Shown piece by piece: positions 1-11,203 of a stretch of DNA of 64,000 nt. The notes under the pieces are model-generated. The model made no database searches, was not told the DNA's origin, and worked only from the letters and a program-made list of their open reading frames with translations. Position 1 is the first letter of the stretch, and the number at the start of each line of letters is the position of its first letter. The DNA is from JAGQSZ01 sp049647585 (lineage in GTDB: Bacteria; Actinomycetota; Acidimicrobiia; Acidimicrobiales; Microtrichaceae): contig JBARXY010000044.1 of the NCBI GenBank assembly GCA_049647585.1, positions 101,192 to 165,191 of the forward strand. Direction: 5' to 3'. The position numbers were made by a program, and so were the translations under genes.

Positions 1-1606
1 CCTCGTTAAGCAGCAGCGTCTTGAGGCGTTCGGGCTGGCTGAGCAGCATGGCTGCTCTCTTGTAGGTGGCCATCCTCCTGGCAAAACAGATGGTCAGCGC
101 GTTCGGGTCGAGAGCGCTGTCGACCCACTCGAGTTCGGAGCTCGACTGCCCCTTTGCGAGACCGTGCTCGCACAGGCGTCCTCGCACATGGTCGACGAGT
201 CTGACCTTGGAAGCCGAGCGTGCTGACCACAGGGTCTTGTCGTCGAGACTCAGAACGGATTCCCAGTCGTCGGCTCCCCGCAGATGCCATTCGGCTCCGA
301 CCTGGGCGGTGAGTAGCTCGTCGAACTCGCCGGACACCCAGGTGCCCCCGTGGACCCCGTTGGTGATCGAAGTGACAGGTACCTCGTCGACGGGAACGCC
401 GGGCCAAAGGCCGGCGAACATTTCTCGGCTGACCTCGCCATGGAGTGCCGAGACGCCGTTGCGCAACTCAGCCAGATGCATTCCCATGACAGCCATGTTG
501 AAGGGGTTGTCCACCGCTTCGCCGGGACGGTGGCCCAGGTCCATGAGTTGGTCCACGCTGATCCCGCAGCGGTTGGCCCAGCCTCCGAAATAGCGCTCGA
601 TCATCTCGCGGGGAAATTGATCGATTCCAGCCGGAACCGGTGTGTGGGTGGTGAATACCGCACCGGTGCGCACGGACTCGAAGGCCTCGTCGAAGGAGAG
701 TCCATCGCGCTCCATCAGGTTCTTTATCCGCTCCAGACCGAGAAAGCCTGCGTGACCCTCATTGGTGTGGAACACCCTCACCGGAATCTCGAGCGCCTCA
801 AGCGCTCGTACCCCGCCGATGCCGAGAAGAATCTCCTGGCGGAGCCGGTGCTCCACATCGCCGCCATAGAGACGGTCGGTGATCACCTGTAGTTCGGGCG
901 GATTCTCCGGAATGTCGGCATCGAGCAGATAAAGGGGAGTGCGTCCGACCGTTGCCTTCCAGATCTGGGCCACGAGTGTCTGGCCGGCCATCTCCAACGA
1001 GACCCTGACCCCCTCGCAGAGCTCAAGAGCCATGGCGTGGGGGTCCAGATCGGGGAAGCGTTCCTGTTGCCATCCATCGACACTCAGCGACTGGCGGAAA
1101 TAGCCGTGGCGGTAGAACAGACCGATCCCGACGAGCGGAACGCCCAGGTCCGACGCCGCCTTGAGATGGTCTCCGGCGAGCACCCCAAGACCACCTGAAT
1201 ACTGCGGCAGAGCTTCGGAAATACCGAATTCAGGCGAGAAATAGGCGATCCGGCCGTCGCCGATCGGGTCCGGATCGGCTGAACCCAGGGATTCGGCCCG
1301 TGACTCGATATGACGCTGGAACCAGCGGGGCAGGGTCCTATAGGCCTCGAGCCCGACAGAAATCGAGGCGAGTTGTTCCAGAAAAGACGCGTCCTCAGCT
1401 AGTTCGGACAACCGCTCCGAGGGAACTTCGGCCAACAGGCGTAGGGGATCGTGACCGCCAGACTCCCAGATCGTGTGGTCTATCGATGCGAACAGATCTC
1501 GGGTCGCGCGGTCCCACGACCAACGTAGGTCTCGAGCGAGCGGATCGAGGGCCCCAAGCGATTCAGGCAGTTGGGGGCGGACGGTGAAGCTGCGAAGTGC
1601 CTTCAT
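1..1606 (-). CDS. glgP: Alpha-glucan (glycogen) phosphorylase, N-terminal 535 residues; gene runs off the left edge
   Basis: Phosphorolysis of alpha-1,4-glucan ends to glucose 1-phosphate (GT35, the actinobacterial type with an N-terminal DUF3417 region). Reading the minus strand from ATG at 1606 gives an open frame to the window edge. It begins MKALRSFTVRPQLPESLG and contains YFSPEFGISEALPQYSGG, the segment TTHTPVPAGIDQF and ITNGVH, all typical of this family. The full family length is roughly 840-870 residues, so the C-terminal third with the PLP-binding lysine lies outside. The gene is divergent from the GlgE operon, and the 60-bp gap must hold both promoters. It supplies the degradative arm opposite the GlgE synthetic pathway next door. 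The identity is secure; the activity cannot be checked without the C-terminus. Confidence 0.9.
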   Translation of the reverse strand, partial: MKALRSFTVRPQLPESLGALDPLARDLRWSWDRATRDLFASIDHTIWESGGHDPLRLLAEVPSERLSELAEDASFLEQLASISVGLEAYRTLPRWFQRHIESRAESLGSADPDPIGDGRIAYFSPEFGISEALPQYSGGLGVLAGDHLKAASDLGVPLVGIGLFYRHGYFRQSLSVDGWQQERFPDLDPHAMALELCEGVRVSLEMAGQTLVAQIWKATVGRTPLYLLDADIPENPPELQVITDRLYGGDVEHRLRQEILLGIGGVRALEALEIPVRVFHTNEGHAGFLGLERIKNLMERDGLSFDEAFESVRTGAVFTTHTPVPAGIDQFPREMIERYFGGWANRCGISVDQLMDLGHRPGEAVDNPFNMAVMGMHLAELRNGVSALHGEVSREMFAGLWPGVPVDEVPVTSITNGVHGGTWVSGEFDELLTAQVGAEWHLRGADDWESVLSLDDKTLWSARSASKVRLVDHVRGRLCEHGLAKGQSSSELEWVDSALDPNALTICFARRMATYKRAAMLLSQPERLKTLLLNE

Positions 1607-1651
1607 TGCAATGGAGGGTAGCTGTGGCGAAGATCTGATCCCGGTCACCGG

Positions 1652-1657
1652 TAGCCT
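1652..1657 (+). promoter_or_regulatory. Candidate -10 box for a near-leaderless start of the beta-propeller gene
   Basis: TAGCCT lies nine bases before the ATG at 1667, where a TAnnnT -10 element would place the transcript start a few bases from the start codon. No convincing -35 box is visible. See the finding on recurrent TAnnnT-start spacing. Confidence 0.3.
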
Positions 1658-1666
1658 GAACGGGAA

Positions 1667-3364
1667 ATGTCAGGACCAGGTTTCAAATCTCCCAGACGCG
1701 CGGCCGAAGTCGCCTGGTATGCAGGCGGGATCGTGGCGATCTTCGCCGTGGTGGCGCTATTGAGCCTGGTGATCCGCGGCTCGGACAGCCGGACGGCCGA
1801 CGATGCCGCCCGCGATGCGGCGCAGCGAACCTCGTCCAGCGCTGAAGCTCCCGATGCGGCTGACACGCCCGCCGGCCCCTCCGACGACGGGGAAGCTGGT
1901 TCGGAGAAATCGTCATCGACCACGGTCGATCCGGACAAGCCCGGAGTCGTCCCCACGGACCGGGTCGCCTATCTGACCGCCGACGGCCGGGTCCTGAGCG
2001 GTGTCGGTGCGAGCAACCCGGTCGAGGTTGCCAACGGCGCGGCTATCGGGCCGTCGGGACTCGGTTCGCTTGCCATCGCGCCCACCGGTGACCTGATTGC
2101 CTTCGTCCGATCCGACGGAGCCCTGGTAACGGTGCCGGTCGAGGGCGGTACCCAGAAGGTGCTGGCGGCCGACGCGTCGAAGATCCGCATAGGCGAGAGA
2201 CCCTCACTGTCCTGGAACTCGACTTCCTCGGCAATTGTGTATCGGGCCGTCGGAACCGAAGCAATGGTGGCCGAGCGCCCGGCGGTCAAGCCGCCACTTT
2301 CCAGTCTCCGTTCCTTCAGGGTCCCGCTGCCGACCGGCTACCTGGGCGACGTGGCAAAGATCGTCGACCGTGACGGCAAGAGCATCCAGCGGATCGGTGA
2401 TCCCTCCACCCGATCCGTCGTCGGGTTGACCACGTCATCGATGGACGATTTCCTGCTCCTCGAATCCGACATACCGGGGACCAACAACCCGTACACGCTG
2501 GCCACGGGGTCTTCGAACACCGACGAGATTTCACCGACCGAATTCTCGGCCGATGATCCCGCTTTCTCGCCGGACGGAAGCTTCATCGTCGCCGTCGGAC
2601 CAGTGGGTACGCGCCAGGAACTGGTCCGGGTCTCGACGGTCACGTTCCTCAGAACGGTGCTGACGACCGACGATCAGATCTGTGCGCCCGTCGTGTCGCC
2701 GGACGGCACAAGGATCGTCTACTCAGCGGGTCCCGCCTGTTCGAAACTGATGCTCATTTCGTCAAAGGGTGGCAAGCCGAAGAACATCTCACCCCCGGCC
2801 AGGCCAGGCACCCCGACGTTCGAGTTCGGGCGGGTCAGTTGGACCCAGGATGGACATTTCCTGGCCTTCTCGGACTGCCGGATCTCCGGTGGTCCGGTGA
2901 AGTGCAACGGAAAGATCAGTTTCTTCGACCCTGATCGAGGTCTGCTGATCCCGGGGATCGAAGCGACGACCGTTGCAACCGTGACCCGTCCACTCCTGAC
3001 CGACGTCAACGTTCGCCTCGCGTTGCGAGGTCCGATCGAGTATTCGGGATCGTTCCCGGTCGATTCCGAGACCGAGGCCAAGCTGGAGGACTTCGACGGC
3101 GGCGCCGGACTGGTCGACATAACGCTGGTCGAAGGTGACCAGAAACTGAAGCTCAAGCTGCAGGTGGACGAAGGCAGCCGTTTCGGTGCCGGAACGATGA
3201 CCATCGTCGATCCGGAAAAGGGAATCAACCGGACCTTCACCATCACCGGTTCGGCCTCGCTGCTGGGTGTGAGGATCGCATCGCTGTCCGGAATTTGGAT
3301 CTCGACCGACGATCTGCCGTTCATGTCGGGCGAATTCCGGATCTCTGTGGGTAGGGACACGTGA
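1667..3364 (+). CDS. Membrane-anchored TolB-like beta-propeller protein upstream of GlgE
   Basis: 565 residues. A short basic N-terminus is followed by one membrane segment (about 16-37), then a Ser/Ala/Asp-rich linker to about residue 90. The large extracytoplasmic domain carries PD40/TolB-type blade motifs such as AFSPDGSFIVAVG, VVSPDGTRIVYSAG and SWTQDGHFLAFSD. No catalytic motif was seen. Its stop codon overlaps the ATG of glgE (TGATG), so the two are co-transcribed and probably translationally coupled. The location suggests a link to alpha-glucan or maltosyl-phosphate metabolism, for example sensing or binding at the membrane, but that is inference from position only. I do not recognise a named ortholog. 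Confidence 0.8.
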   Translation: MSGPGFKSPRRAAEVAWYAGGIVAIFAVVALLSLVIRGSDSRTADDAARDAAQRTSSSAEAPDAADTPAGPSDDGEAGSEKSSSTTVDPDKPGVVPTDRVAYLTADGRVLSGVGASNPVEVANGAAIGPSGLGSLAIAPTGDLIAFVRSDGALVTVPVEGGTQKVLAADASKIRIGERPSLSWNSTSSAIVYRAVGTEAMVAERPAVKPPLSSLRSFRVPLPTGYLGDVAKIVDRDGKSIQRIGDPSTRSVVGLTTSSMDDFLLLESDIPGTNNPYTLATGSSNTDEISPTEFSADDPAFSPDGSFIVAVGPVGTRQELVRVSTVTFLRTVLTTDDQICAPVVSPDGTRIVYSAGPACSKLMLISSKGGKPKNISPPARPGTPTFEFGRVSWTQDGHFLAFSDCRISGGPVKCNGKISFFDPDRGLLIPGIEATTVATVTRPLLTDVNVRLALRGPIEYSGSFPVDSETEAKLEDFDGGAGLVDITLVEGDQKLKLKLQVDEGSRFGAGTMTIVDPEKGINRTFTITGSASLLGVRIASLSGIWISTDDLPFMSGEFRISVGRDT

Positions 3365-5366
3365 TGGGAACCGACCGCGCCCACAAGCTCCGACGAAGTC
3401 CATATCGAATTCTCATCAGGGAAGTGACCCCGGTGACGCCCTGTGGCTTGGCACCGAAGACCGTCGTCGGTGACCCCACCCCTATCAGTGCTGTCCTGGT
3501 CGCCGACGGTCACGGAGTGCTGGGAGCCCGGATCCGATGGCGGAGCCGCGCGGGGGGTGACCCTCGTCATCATCACTGGATTCGGGAGCCGATGGAGGTC
3601 GACGCCTGGGGACGGGCGAGCGGAATTGTTTCGATCGACGCCCCCGGGGACTACGAGTTCGAGGTTCAGGCCTGGCCCGACAGCTTTGCGACATGGCGGA
3701 GAGACCTGCTGCTCCGCCGAGATGCCGGCGAAGACCTCGGAGTCGAATTTGCCGAGGGCGCCCAGATCCTCTCGAGGCTGCTCAGGTCGATACCAAAGGA
3801 ATCTCGCCCGGATGTGAAGGAGGCGATCGCTCTTCTGCGCAGTGAGACCTGCTCCGAGAAGAATCGGGTCGAAGTGTCCCTTGACGAGGGCCTTGCAACG
3901 CTGACCTCATCCGCCAGCGTCGAGTCCGAGACGACCAATTCGTCCCGATTCCCGCTGAGGGTCGATCGGGAACTGGCTGTTAGGGGATCGTGGTACGAGT
4001 TCTTCCCGCGCTCCGAGGGCGGCTTCCGGTCGGGGGCGAACGCCTATGACCGGCTCGAGGCGATAGCAGGGGCAGGGTTCGATGTCGTCTACCTGCCTCC
4101 GATCCATCCGATCGGTGAAACGCACCGCAAGGGTCGCAACAACGCTACCGAGTCCGAACCTGACGACGTGGGAAGCCCTTGGGCCATCGGGTCACACGAC
4201 GGGGGACACACCGCGGTGGACCCTGCTCTGGGGGACATCGACGATTTCACCCGTTTCGTTGAGCGCTCAAGGGAACTGGGTCTGGAAGTGGCGTTGGACT
4301 ACGCACTGCAGTGCAGCCCCGATCACCCCTGGGTCGAAGAGCATCCCGAGTGGTTCACTCATAGGGTCGACGGCTCGATTCGTTACGCCGAGAATCCGCC
4401 GAAGAAGTATCAGGACATCTATCCGATCAATTTCTGGCCACAGTCGAGCAGCGACAGGATTGCCCTGTGGGAGGCATGCCGGGAGATCCTGGAGTTCTGG
4501 ATCTCCAAGGGCATTTCGGTGTTTCGGGTCGACAATCCCCACACCAAGCCTCTGTCGTTCTGGCAATGGTTGATCGCCGCGGTTCACGCCGAACACCCCG
4601 AGATCGTGTTTCTCTCCGAGGCGTTCACCGACCCGCCGATGATGCACAGCCTGGCCGAGGTCGGTTTCAGCCAGTCCTACACCTACTTCACCTGGCGGCA
4701 TACGAAGGGCGAGCTGACCGACTACGGCGAGGAGCTCTCCAGAGGCTATGCAGCAGGGTGGTTCCGCCCGAACCTGTGGCCGAACACGCCTGACATCCTG
4801 GTCGGTGCGTTGAGGGATGGGTCCAAGCGTGTCTTTGCCCAGCGGGCGCTTCTGGCAGCGACCCTCGCTCCGAGCTGGGGGATGTATTCGGGTTACGAAC
4901 TGGGCGAGAACGATCCGTTTCCCGGCAAGGACGAATACCACTACTCCGAGAAGTACGAGACCTACAGCCGCAATCATGACGACCCTGAATCGTTGCTGCC
5001 ATTCATTGCGACGCTGAACCAGTTCCGCCGGACGCACCCCGCCACATGGAGGATCGGTTCACTCCACTTCCATTACGCCGACAACGATGACGTGATCGCC
5101 TATAGCTATGCCCGGACGCTGGCGAACGGTACGACGGACCGGGTTCTGGTCGTCGTGAACCTGAGACCCGACGAAATGCGCGAGGCAACGGTGAGCCTGG
5201 ACAGATCCGCGTTGCTTCTCGAAGGCGTGGATAGTTTCACCGTCATAGACGCATTGACCGACGAATCATGGATCTGGAGCGCCATGGGCAACTACGTCCG
5301 TCTCGACCCGAATGAACGGGTCGGGCACTTGTTCAAGATCACCACCGACGCCGATAGCCTGCGGGG

Positions 5367-5370
<4 letters not shown>
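3364..5370 (+). CDS. glgE: Alpha-1,4-glucan:maltose-1-phosphate maltosyltransferase GlgE
   Basis: Transfers maltosyl units from alpha-maltose 1-phosphate to alpha-1,4-glucans (GH13_3). 668 residues, the usual family length. An N-terminal beta-domain (VTPVTPCGLAPKTVVGD, DGHGVLGARIRW) precedes the GH13 barrel, with the nucleophile at D390 in FRVDNPHTKP and the acid/base at E419 in FLSEAFTDPP. These correspond to D394 and E423 of the Streptomyces enzyme. ATG 3364 is chosen because it overlaps the upstream stop and keeps the complete N-domain; GTG 3361 in the same frame is an alternative. The stop overlaps the treS start, so this is a tight operon. Maltokinase two genes downstream makes its donor. 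Confidence 0.97.
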
Positions 5371-7052
<1,682 letters not shown>

Positions 7053-8464
7053 CCACCGCCATCGACCCCCAGACCTTTTCCCGAGAGCTCGAAGCGCTGT
7101 TGCCGCCGTTCCTGGCAGGCCAGCGCTGGTACGCCGCTGTAGACGATCCGGTGCTGCAGATCCGTCGCATCGACACGCTCCAGGACGGTTGGCCGACGCT
7201 GCTGTGGCTGCTCGTCGAGGTTCGCGGGTCCCGCGGACGCGCAGAGCCGACCTGGTACCAGGTTCCACTCGGAGCGGTGCCGGACTCCCCGGACCATCTC
7301 CCCGAATCGGCGCAACTCGGCCGCCTGGAGACACCCCGTGGGGACGCGTTCCTTTTCGACGCTCTGGCCGACGAGACGCTCGCCCTGACTTTCGCCAACA
7401 TGGTCGCTCCCGACCTTCACCCCAACGTCGCAAGGCTTCAGGGCGGCGAGCAGTCCAACACGTCAGTGGTGCTGGATGAGCACTACATCATGAAGGTGTT
7501 CCGTCGGGTTCAACCGGGGGCCAACCCCGATGTGGAGGTCACCGAAGCCCTGGGTCGGGTCGGCTTCGGCGGAGTGCCCGTCCCGGTGGCTGTGTGGCGT
7601 CGGAACAGAACCGACCTGGCTGTGGTGCGCCGTTATGAACGCACCAGGGGAGAGGGTTTCGAACTGGCGAGCGCCTCATTGAGAGAGATGCTCAACCGCA
7701 AGCGTCCACCGCGCGAATGCAAGCTGGATTTCGCGAAGGATGCACACCTGTTGGGGGTCAACATCGCCCAACTTCACGTGGCGCTCGCCGAGGCATTCGG
7801 ATCCGAACCCGCCCGCGGGGATGACTGGGCACGGGACATGTCGGCCCAATTGCACCGTGTAGCCGATGGACGACTCGACACCGCCAGGATCGAGGCCGTC
7901 TATGACCGTATGCGCACCGCCGAAGACCTTGGTTCAGCCATCCGGATCCATGGGGACCTTCATCTGGCACAGGTCCTACGACTCCAGCGCAGTTGGATAG
8001 TTCTCGACTTCGAAGGTGAGCCTGCACGTCCCGTCGAAGAGCGCCGACACGCCTCGTCCCCCCTGCGGGACGTGGCCGGAATGACCCGTTCGTTCCAGTA
8101 CGTGGCTGCCATGACGCTGCGAGAGATCGGCGGCGAGGACTCCGAGTACCGGGTTCTCGCCGATGCGTGGACAGTCCGCAACGTCAACACGTTCCTCGCC
8201 GGCTACGCCGAGGTCGACCAAGCACACAGGCTTCTGCCGCAGCGACGATCGAGCCGCGACGCACTTCTGAGCGTCTTCGAGCTCGACAAGGCCGTCTACG
8301 AGGTCGCATACGAGCTTGCCCACCGCCCCGACCTGGCGGAGCTTCCCATCCGCGCCGTTGAAAGGCTTCTCGACGGCGAGGTGGAACTACCTCGTTCCGC
8401 TCCGGCCGATTCGTGAGTCGGATCCGGTGAAATTGCGAGATCCCGGTGACGACATGCGAGGGGC

Positions 8465-8533
8465 TGAACAGGTGATGGTGATTCTTGGCCTTGAACAGGT
8501 CACGGTGAACAGGTGACGGTGAACAGGTGACCG
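8465..8533. repeat. 14-nt tandem repeats spanning the rhomboid gene start
   Basis: Three contiguous units of TGAACAGGTNACSG (8492-8505, 8506-8519, 8520-8533) follow a separated copy at 8465-8478. The GTG start of the rhomboid gene (8527) lies inside the last unit. Every unit carries AGGTGA or AGGTCA, so an SD-like AGG next to GTG is repeated. Confidence 0.8.
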
Positions 8534-9396
8534 AAGTATCCGAGGCGTGTTACCGGCACCCCGACCGCTTTGCTGCAGTCACTTGCCAGCGCTGCTCACG
8601 GCCAATCTGTACAGGCTGCATGACCCAGGCGGCCGTGGGGTTCCAGTGCCCGAGTTGTGTCGGTGCCAATCCGCAGCAGGTCATAAGCCGTGCCCAGCTG
8701 TTCCGAGGTCACGGTGAAGTGGTTGCGGGCAAGGTAATCATCGCCCTGAACGCGGTGATGTTCCTGGTTACGGCCGTTACAGGTGGAAGTGCCACCAGCC
8801 CCAGTGGGTCGATTTACGAGAGGTTCGTACTGTTCGGACCCTTCGTCGTGCAGGGCGAGTGGTGGCGACTGGTAACCGGCGGGTTCATGCACTCGAGCGT
8901 GATCCATATCGGCTCCAACATGTTGCTCCTGTGGTTCCTTGCCCAAGAGATGGAGCCGGTGCTCGGAAAATTCCGGTTCTCACTGCTCTACGCGGCCTCG
9001 CTGATGGGAGGCTCACTCGGAGTCATGGTCATGTCTCCCGTGTCACCGACGCTGGGGGCATCGGGAGCGGTGTTCGGGCTGATGGGCGGACTCATAGTCC
9101 TTCAACTGCGAGCCCGTCACAATCCGTGGAACTCGGGAATTGGCGGCCTGGTGTTGCTCAACCTCCTGTTGACCTTCGCAATCCCGGGAATATCGATCGG
9201 TGGACACATTGGAGGACTTCTCGCCGGAGCTGGTGCAGGCGCATTGATCCAACCGCTCAGCTGGTCACAGAAAGATGCTCCCCAGAGAAACGCTGCAGTG
9301 ATTGCCCTCACTGTTGGTCTTGCGATTCTGAGCGTCGTAGCGGCCGATTATTTTGTTCGATCAGCAATAAACGCCCACTTCGGAATACCAGGATGA
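8527..9396 (+). CDS. Rhomboid-family intramembrane serine protease with N-terminal zinc-binding domain
   Basis: 289 residues. The first 45 residues form a small Cys/His domain resembling a B-box zinc finger (CYRHPDRF, CQRCSRPICTGCM, CPSC). Six or more membrane segments follow. The catalytic Ser is S179 in GASGAVFG and the general base is H227 in IGGHIGG. Cleaves membrane-tethered substrates within the bilayer; the substrate is unknown. GTG 8527 is chosen as the only start keeping the zinc finger without running into stops. The stop overlaps the ATG of the thioesterase gene, so the two are coupled. Confidence 0.92.
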   Translation: MTEVSEACYRHPDRFAAVTCQRCSRPICTGCMTQAAVGFQCPSCVGANPQQVISRAQLFRGHGEVVAGKVIIALNAVMFLVTAVTGGSATSPSGSIYERFVLFGPFVVQGEWWRLVTGGFMHSSVIHIGSNMLLLWFLAQEMEPVLGKFRFSLLYAASLMGGSLGVMVMSPVSPTLGASGAVFGLMGGLIVLQLRARHNPWNSGIGGLVLLNLLLTFAIPGISIGGHIGGLLAGAGAGALIQPLSWSQKDAPQRNAAVIALTVGLAILSVVAADYFVRSAINAHFGIPG

Positions 9397-10292
9397 GCCC
9401 CCAAAGGGCCGTCGAGCCCGGCAACATCCTCCGAGACACCGTTCCCTCGCCGGTCGATGGAATCGAACATCGCTATTCGGCGTTCATTCCCGAGGCTTGG
9501 CGCATCATGTACGCCTTCGGTGGGGCGACCATGGCAGTCGCGCTGCGAGTGGCCGAAGCCGCCTTGGCACGTCCGGAGCTGAGTCTGATCTGCTCCGATG
9601 CGACGTTCTGCAAGGCGATCCCCGTCGGACACGTCGCGGCCGACGCCGAAATAGTCAGGCAGGGCCGCACCGGTGCCCAGGTGCTTGTCAGATTGTGGGC
9701 GCTGGATCCGACTGATCCCGACCCACGGTCTAAACCGCAGAGCGACTTGATGGTCCTGTGTGTTTTCGGTGAGGTCGGCGAAAGCGAGTTCAATTTTGTA
9801 GGTGCGGTCGCTCCTGCGGTTCCCGACCCCCTCGAATGCCGACTTTCGGCTCCGATCGAGGGCGACTCGCCGTTCGCGGGAATTCCCTACCACCAACAGA
9901 CCGAGTTCCGTTTTGCCGACGAGCGGGCGTGGCTTGCAGGTGGACCAAAGTCCGACCCAGAGGCGCTTTCATGGTTCCGCTTCAAGAAATCCCCCGTCCG
10001 TGCTGACGGGACCTGGGAGCCTGCGACGATCGCCCTACCCGGTGACATTCTCGGAACTGCTGTACACGCAGGCGCCGGCGGCGATGTTGCTCCGTTCCTG
10101 GTAATCAGCCTGCAGTTGGGTCTGCAGATAGTCGGAGAGATGCGGGGTGACTGGATTCTCCAACACACCCGTTCCCAGATCGCCGCAGGTGGTTATGCAT
10201 CGGGAACAGCCGAGTTGTATGACCAGGACCGGAATCTGGTCGCAATCGCCACCCAATGCGCCAAGCTGCGGACAATCCCGACGGGCTTCTAG
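9393..10292 (+). CDS. Acyl-CoA thioesterase, double-hotdog (TesB-like)
   Basis: 299 residues. The frame stays open further upstream, but the ATG at 9393 overlapping the rhomboid stop is the natural start. YAFGGATMAVALRVAEAA near the N-terminus and GDILGTAVHAG in the second half match the two hotdog halves of the actinobacterial thioesterase superfamily, which hydrolyses acyl-CoA to free acid and CoA. Chain-length preference cannot be read from sequence. It is coupled to a membrane protease, a pairing with no obvious functional logic. Confidence 0.75.
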   Translation: MSPQRAVEPGNILRDTVPSPVDGIEHRYSAFIPEAWRIMYAFGGATMAVALRVAEAALARPELSLICSDATFCKAIPVGHVAADAEIVRQGRTGAQVLVRLWALDPTDPDPRSKPQSDLMVLCVFGEVGESEFNFVGAVAPAVPDPLECRLSAPIEGDSPFAGIPYHQQTEFRFADERAWLAGGPKSDPEALSWFRFKKSPVRADGTWEPATIALPGDILGTAVHAGAGGDVAPFLVISLQLGLQIVGEMRGDWILQHTRSQIAAGGYASGTAELYDQDRNLVAIATQCAKLRTIPTGF

Positions 10293-10317
10293 CCACGATC
10301 GGTGACTCCGGGTGCAT

Positions 10318-10341
10318 CGCTGTCCAGCCCGGTCGACAGCG
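10318..10341. terminator. Small hairpin between convergent genes
   Basis: CGCTGTC (10318-10324) and GACAGCG (10335-10341) form a perfect 7-bp stem with a 10-base loop, in the 56-bp gap between convergent thioesterase and methyltransferase genes. There is no U-tract, so terminator function is tentative. Confidence 0.35.
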
Positions 10342-10348
10342 CCCCAGG

Positions 10349-11152
10349 TCAGGGTCGGTTCGGCGACGACAATGGAGTGGGTCGATAGACACTCACATGA
10401 CTGGTGCCCAGTTCGGAATAGCCGGTCTTCGCCCAGTCGGCGTGGCGTTCGGCCAGTTCCAGATCAGCATCCAGTGCCCACGTGTCGATCTCGGCCGGGG
10501 AAGCCACCCGGATGTGCCAGGGCCGCAACCTCAGAGGCTGAGCATCGCGCATCTCGATGTGCTGACCCCAGACCATCCCGGTTGCCGGATCCATCTCCGT
10601 GGCGATCAGGGTGACGCCGTCAGCGGTCACGCTCCGGAGTTCGAGATTTCGTTCTGGGCCGGCCGATCCGTCCCGTGGCGCCGGTATGAAGGCCTCGACG
10701 ATCAGGGACCCGCCAAGTTTCAGATGCTGTCGTGCAGCCACGAATGCCCTGGCCTGAGCCTCCTCGTCCGCAAGGTTGAAGATCAGGTTGAACGCTGCAA
10801 CCACCGCGTCGAACTCGCCGTCGGGCCACTCGGTCGGGTCGCCCACATCTCCGTTCACGCCGACAGGCGGGGTGACCCCAGCGGCGCGGGATTTCTCTGC
10901 CAAGTGCGCGAGCATCTCCGGTGAGGTGTCCATTCCGACTACCTCGTGGCCCCGTTCGGCGAGCGGAAGCGCGAGCCTCCCGGTACCCACCCCCAGTTCG
11001 AGTATGCGCCCACCTTGGCCTGCAATGGCCGAGATGCGATCGACCGCCGACTGCGTATTGTCGTCTGCCGGATACCAGAGGTCGTAGACGTCGGCGAAAC
11101 TGCGGCCGTAAGTGCCGGAATCGAAGCCGTCTTCAGCGCGTGGTTTTTCCAT
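10349..11152 (-). CDS. Class I SAM-dependent methyltransferase
   Basis: 267 residues. Motif I is ILELGVGTGRLALPLAERG, followed by VVGMDTSPEML and the acidic/hydrophobic FDAVVAAFNLIFNL. This is the Methyltransf_25/11 fold of small-molecule methyltransferases. The substrate is unknown. Monocistronic and convergent with the thioesterase. The start at ATG 11152 places YGRSFADVYDLWYPA, the usual N-terminal substrate-entry helix of this group, just downstream. Confidence 0.88.
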   Translation of the reverse strand: MEKPRAEDGFDSGTYGRSFADVYDLWYPADDNTQSAVDRISAIAGQGGRILELGVGTGRLALPLAERGHEVVGMDTSPEMLAHLAEKSRAAGVTPPVGVNGDVGDPTEWPDGEFDAVVAAFNLIFNLADEEAQARAFVAARQHLKLGGSLIVEAFIPAPRDGSAGPERNLELRSVTADGVTLIATEMDPATGMVWGQHIEMRDAQPLRLRPWHIRVASPAEIDTWALDADLELAERHADWAKTGYSELGTSHVSVYRPTPLSSPNRP

Positions 11153-11203
11153 GAGGCGCAGTTTGCCAACTCGGAGCCGGTAGCTTCGCCATCTGTGGAA
11201 CGT

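Noticed and set aside
10946..11203. N-terminal extension of the first gene in the MoxR cluster
   Set aside because: It would overlap the methyltransferase gene on the other strand; the ATG at 11204 gives a normal membrane protein.
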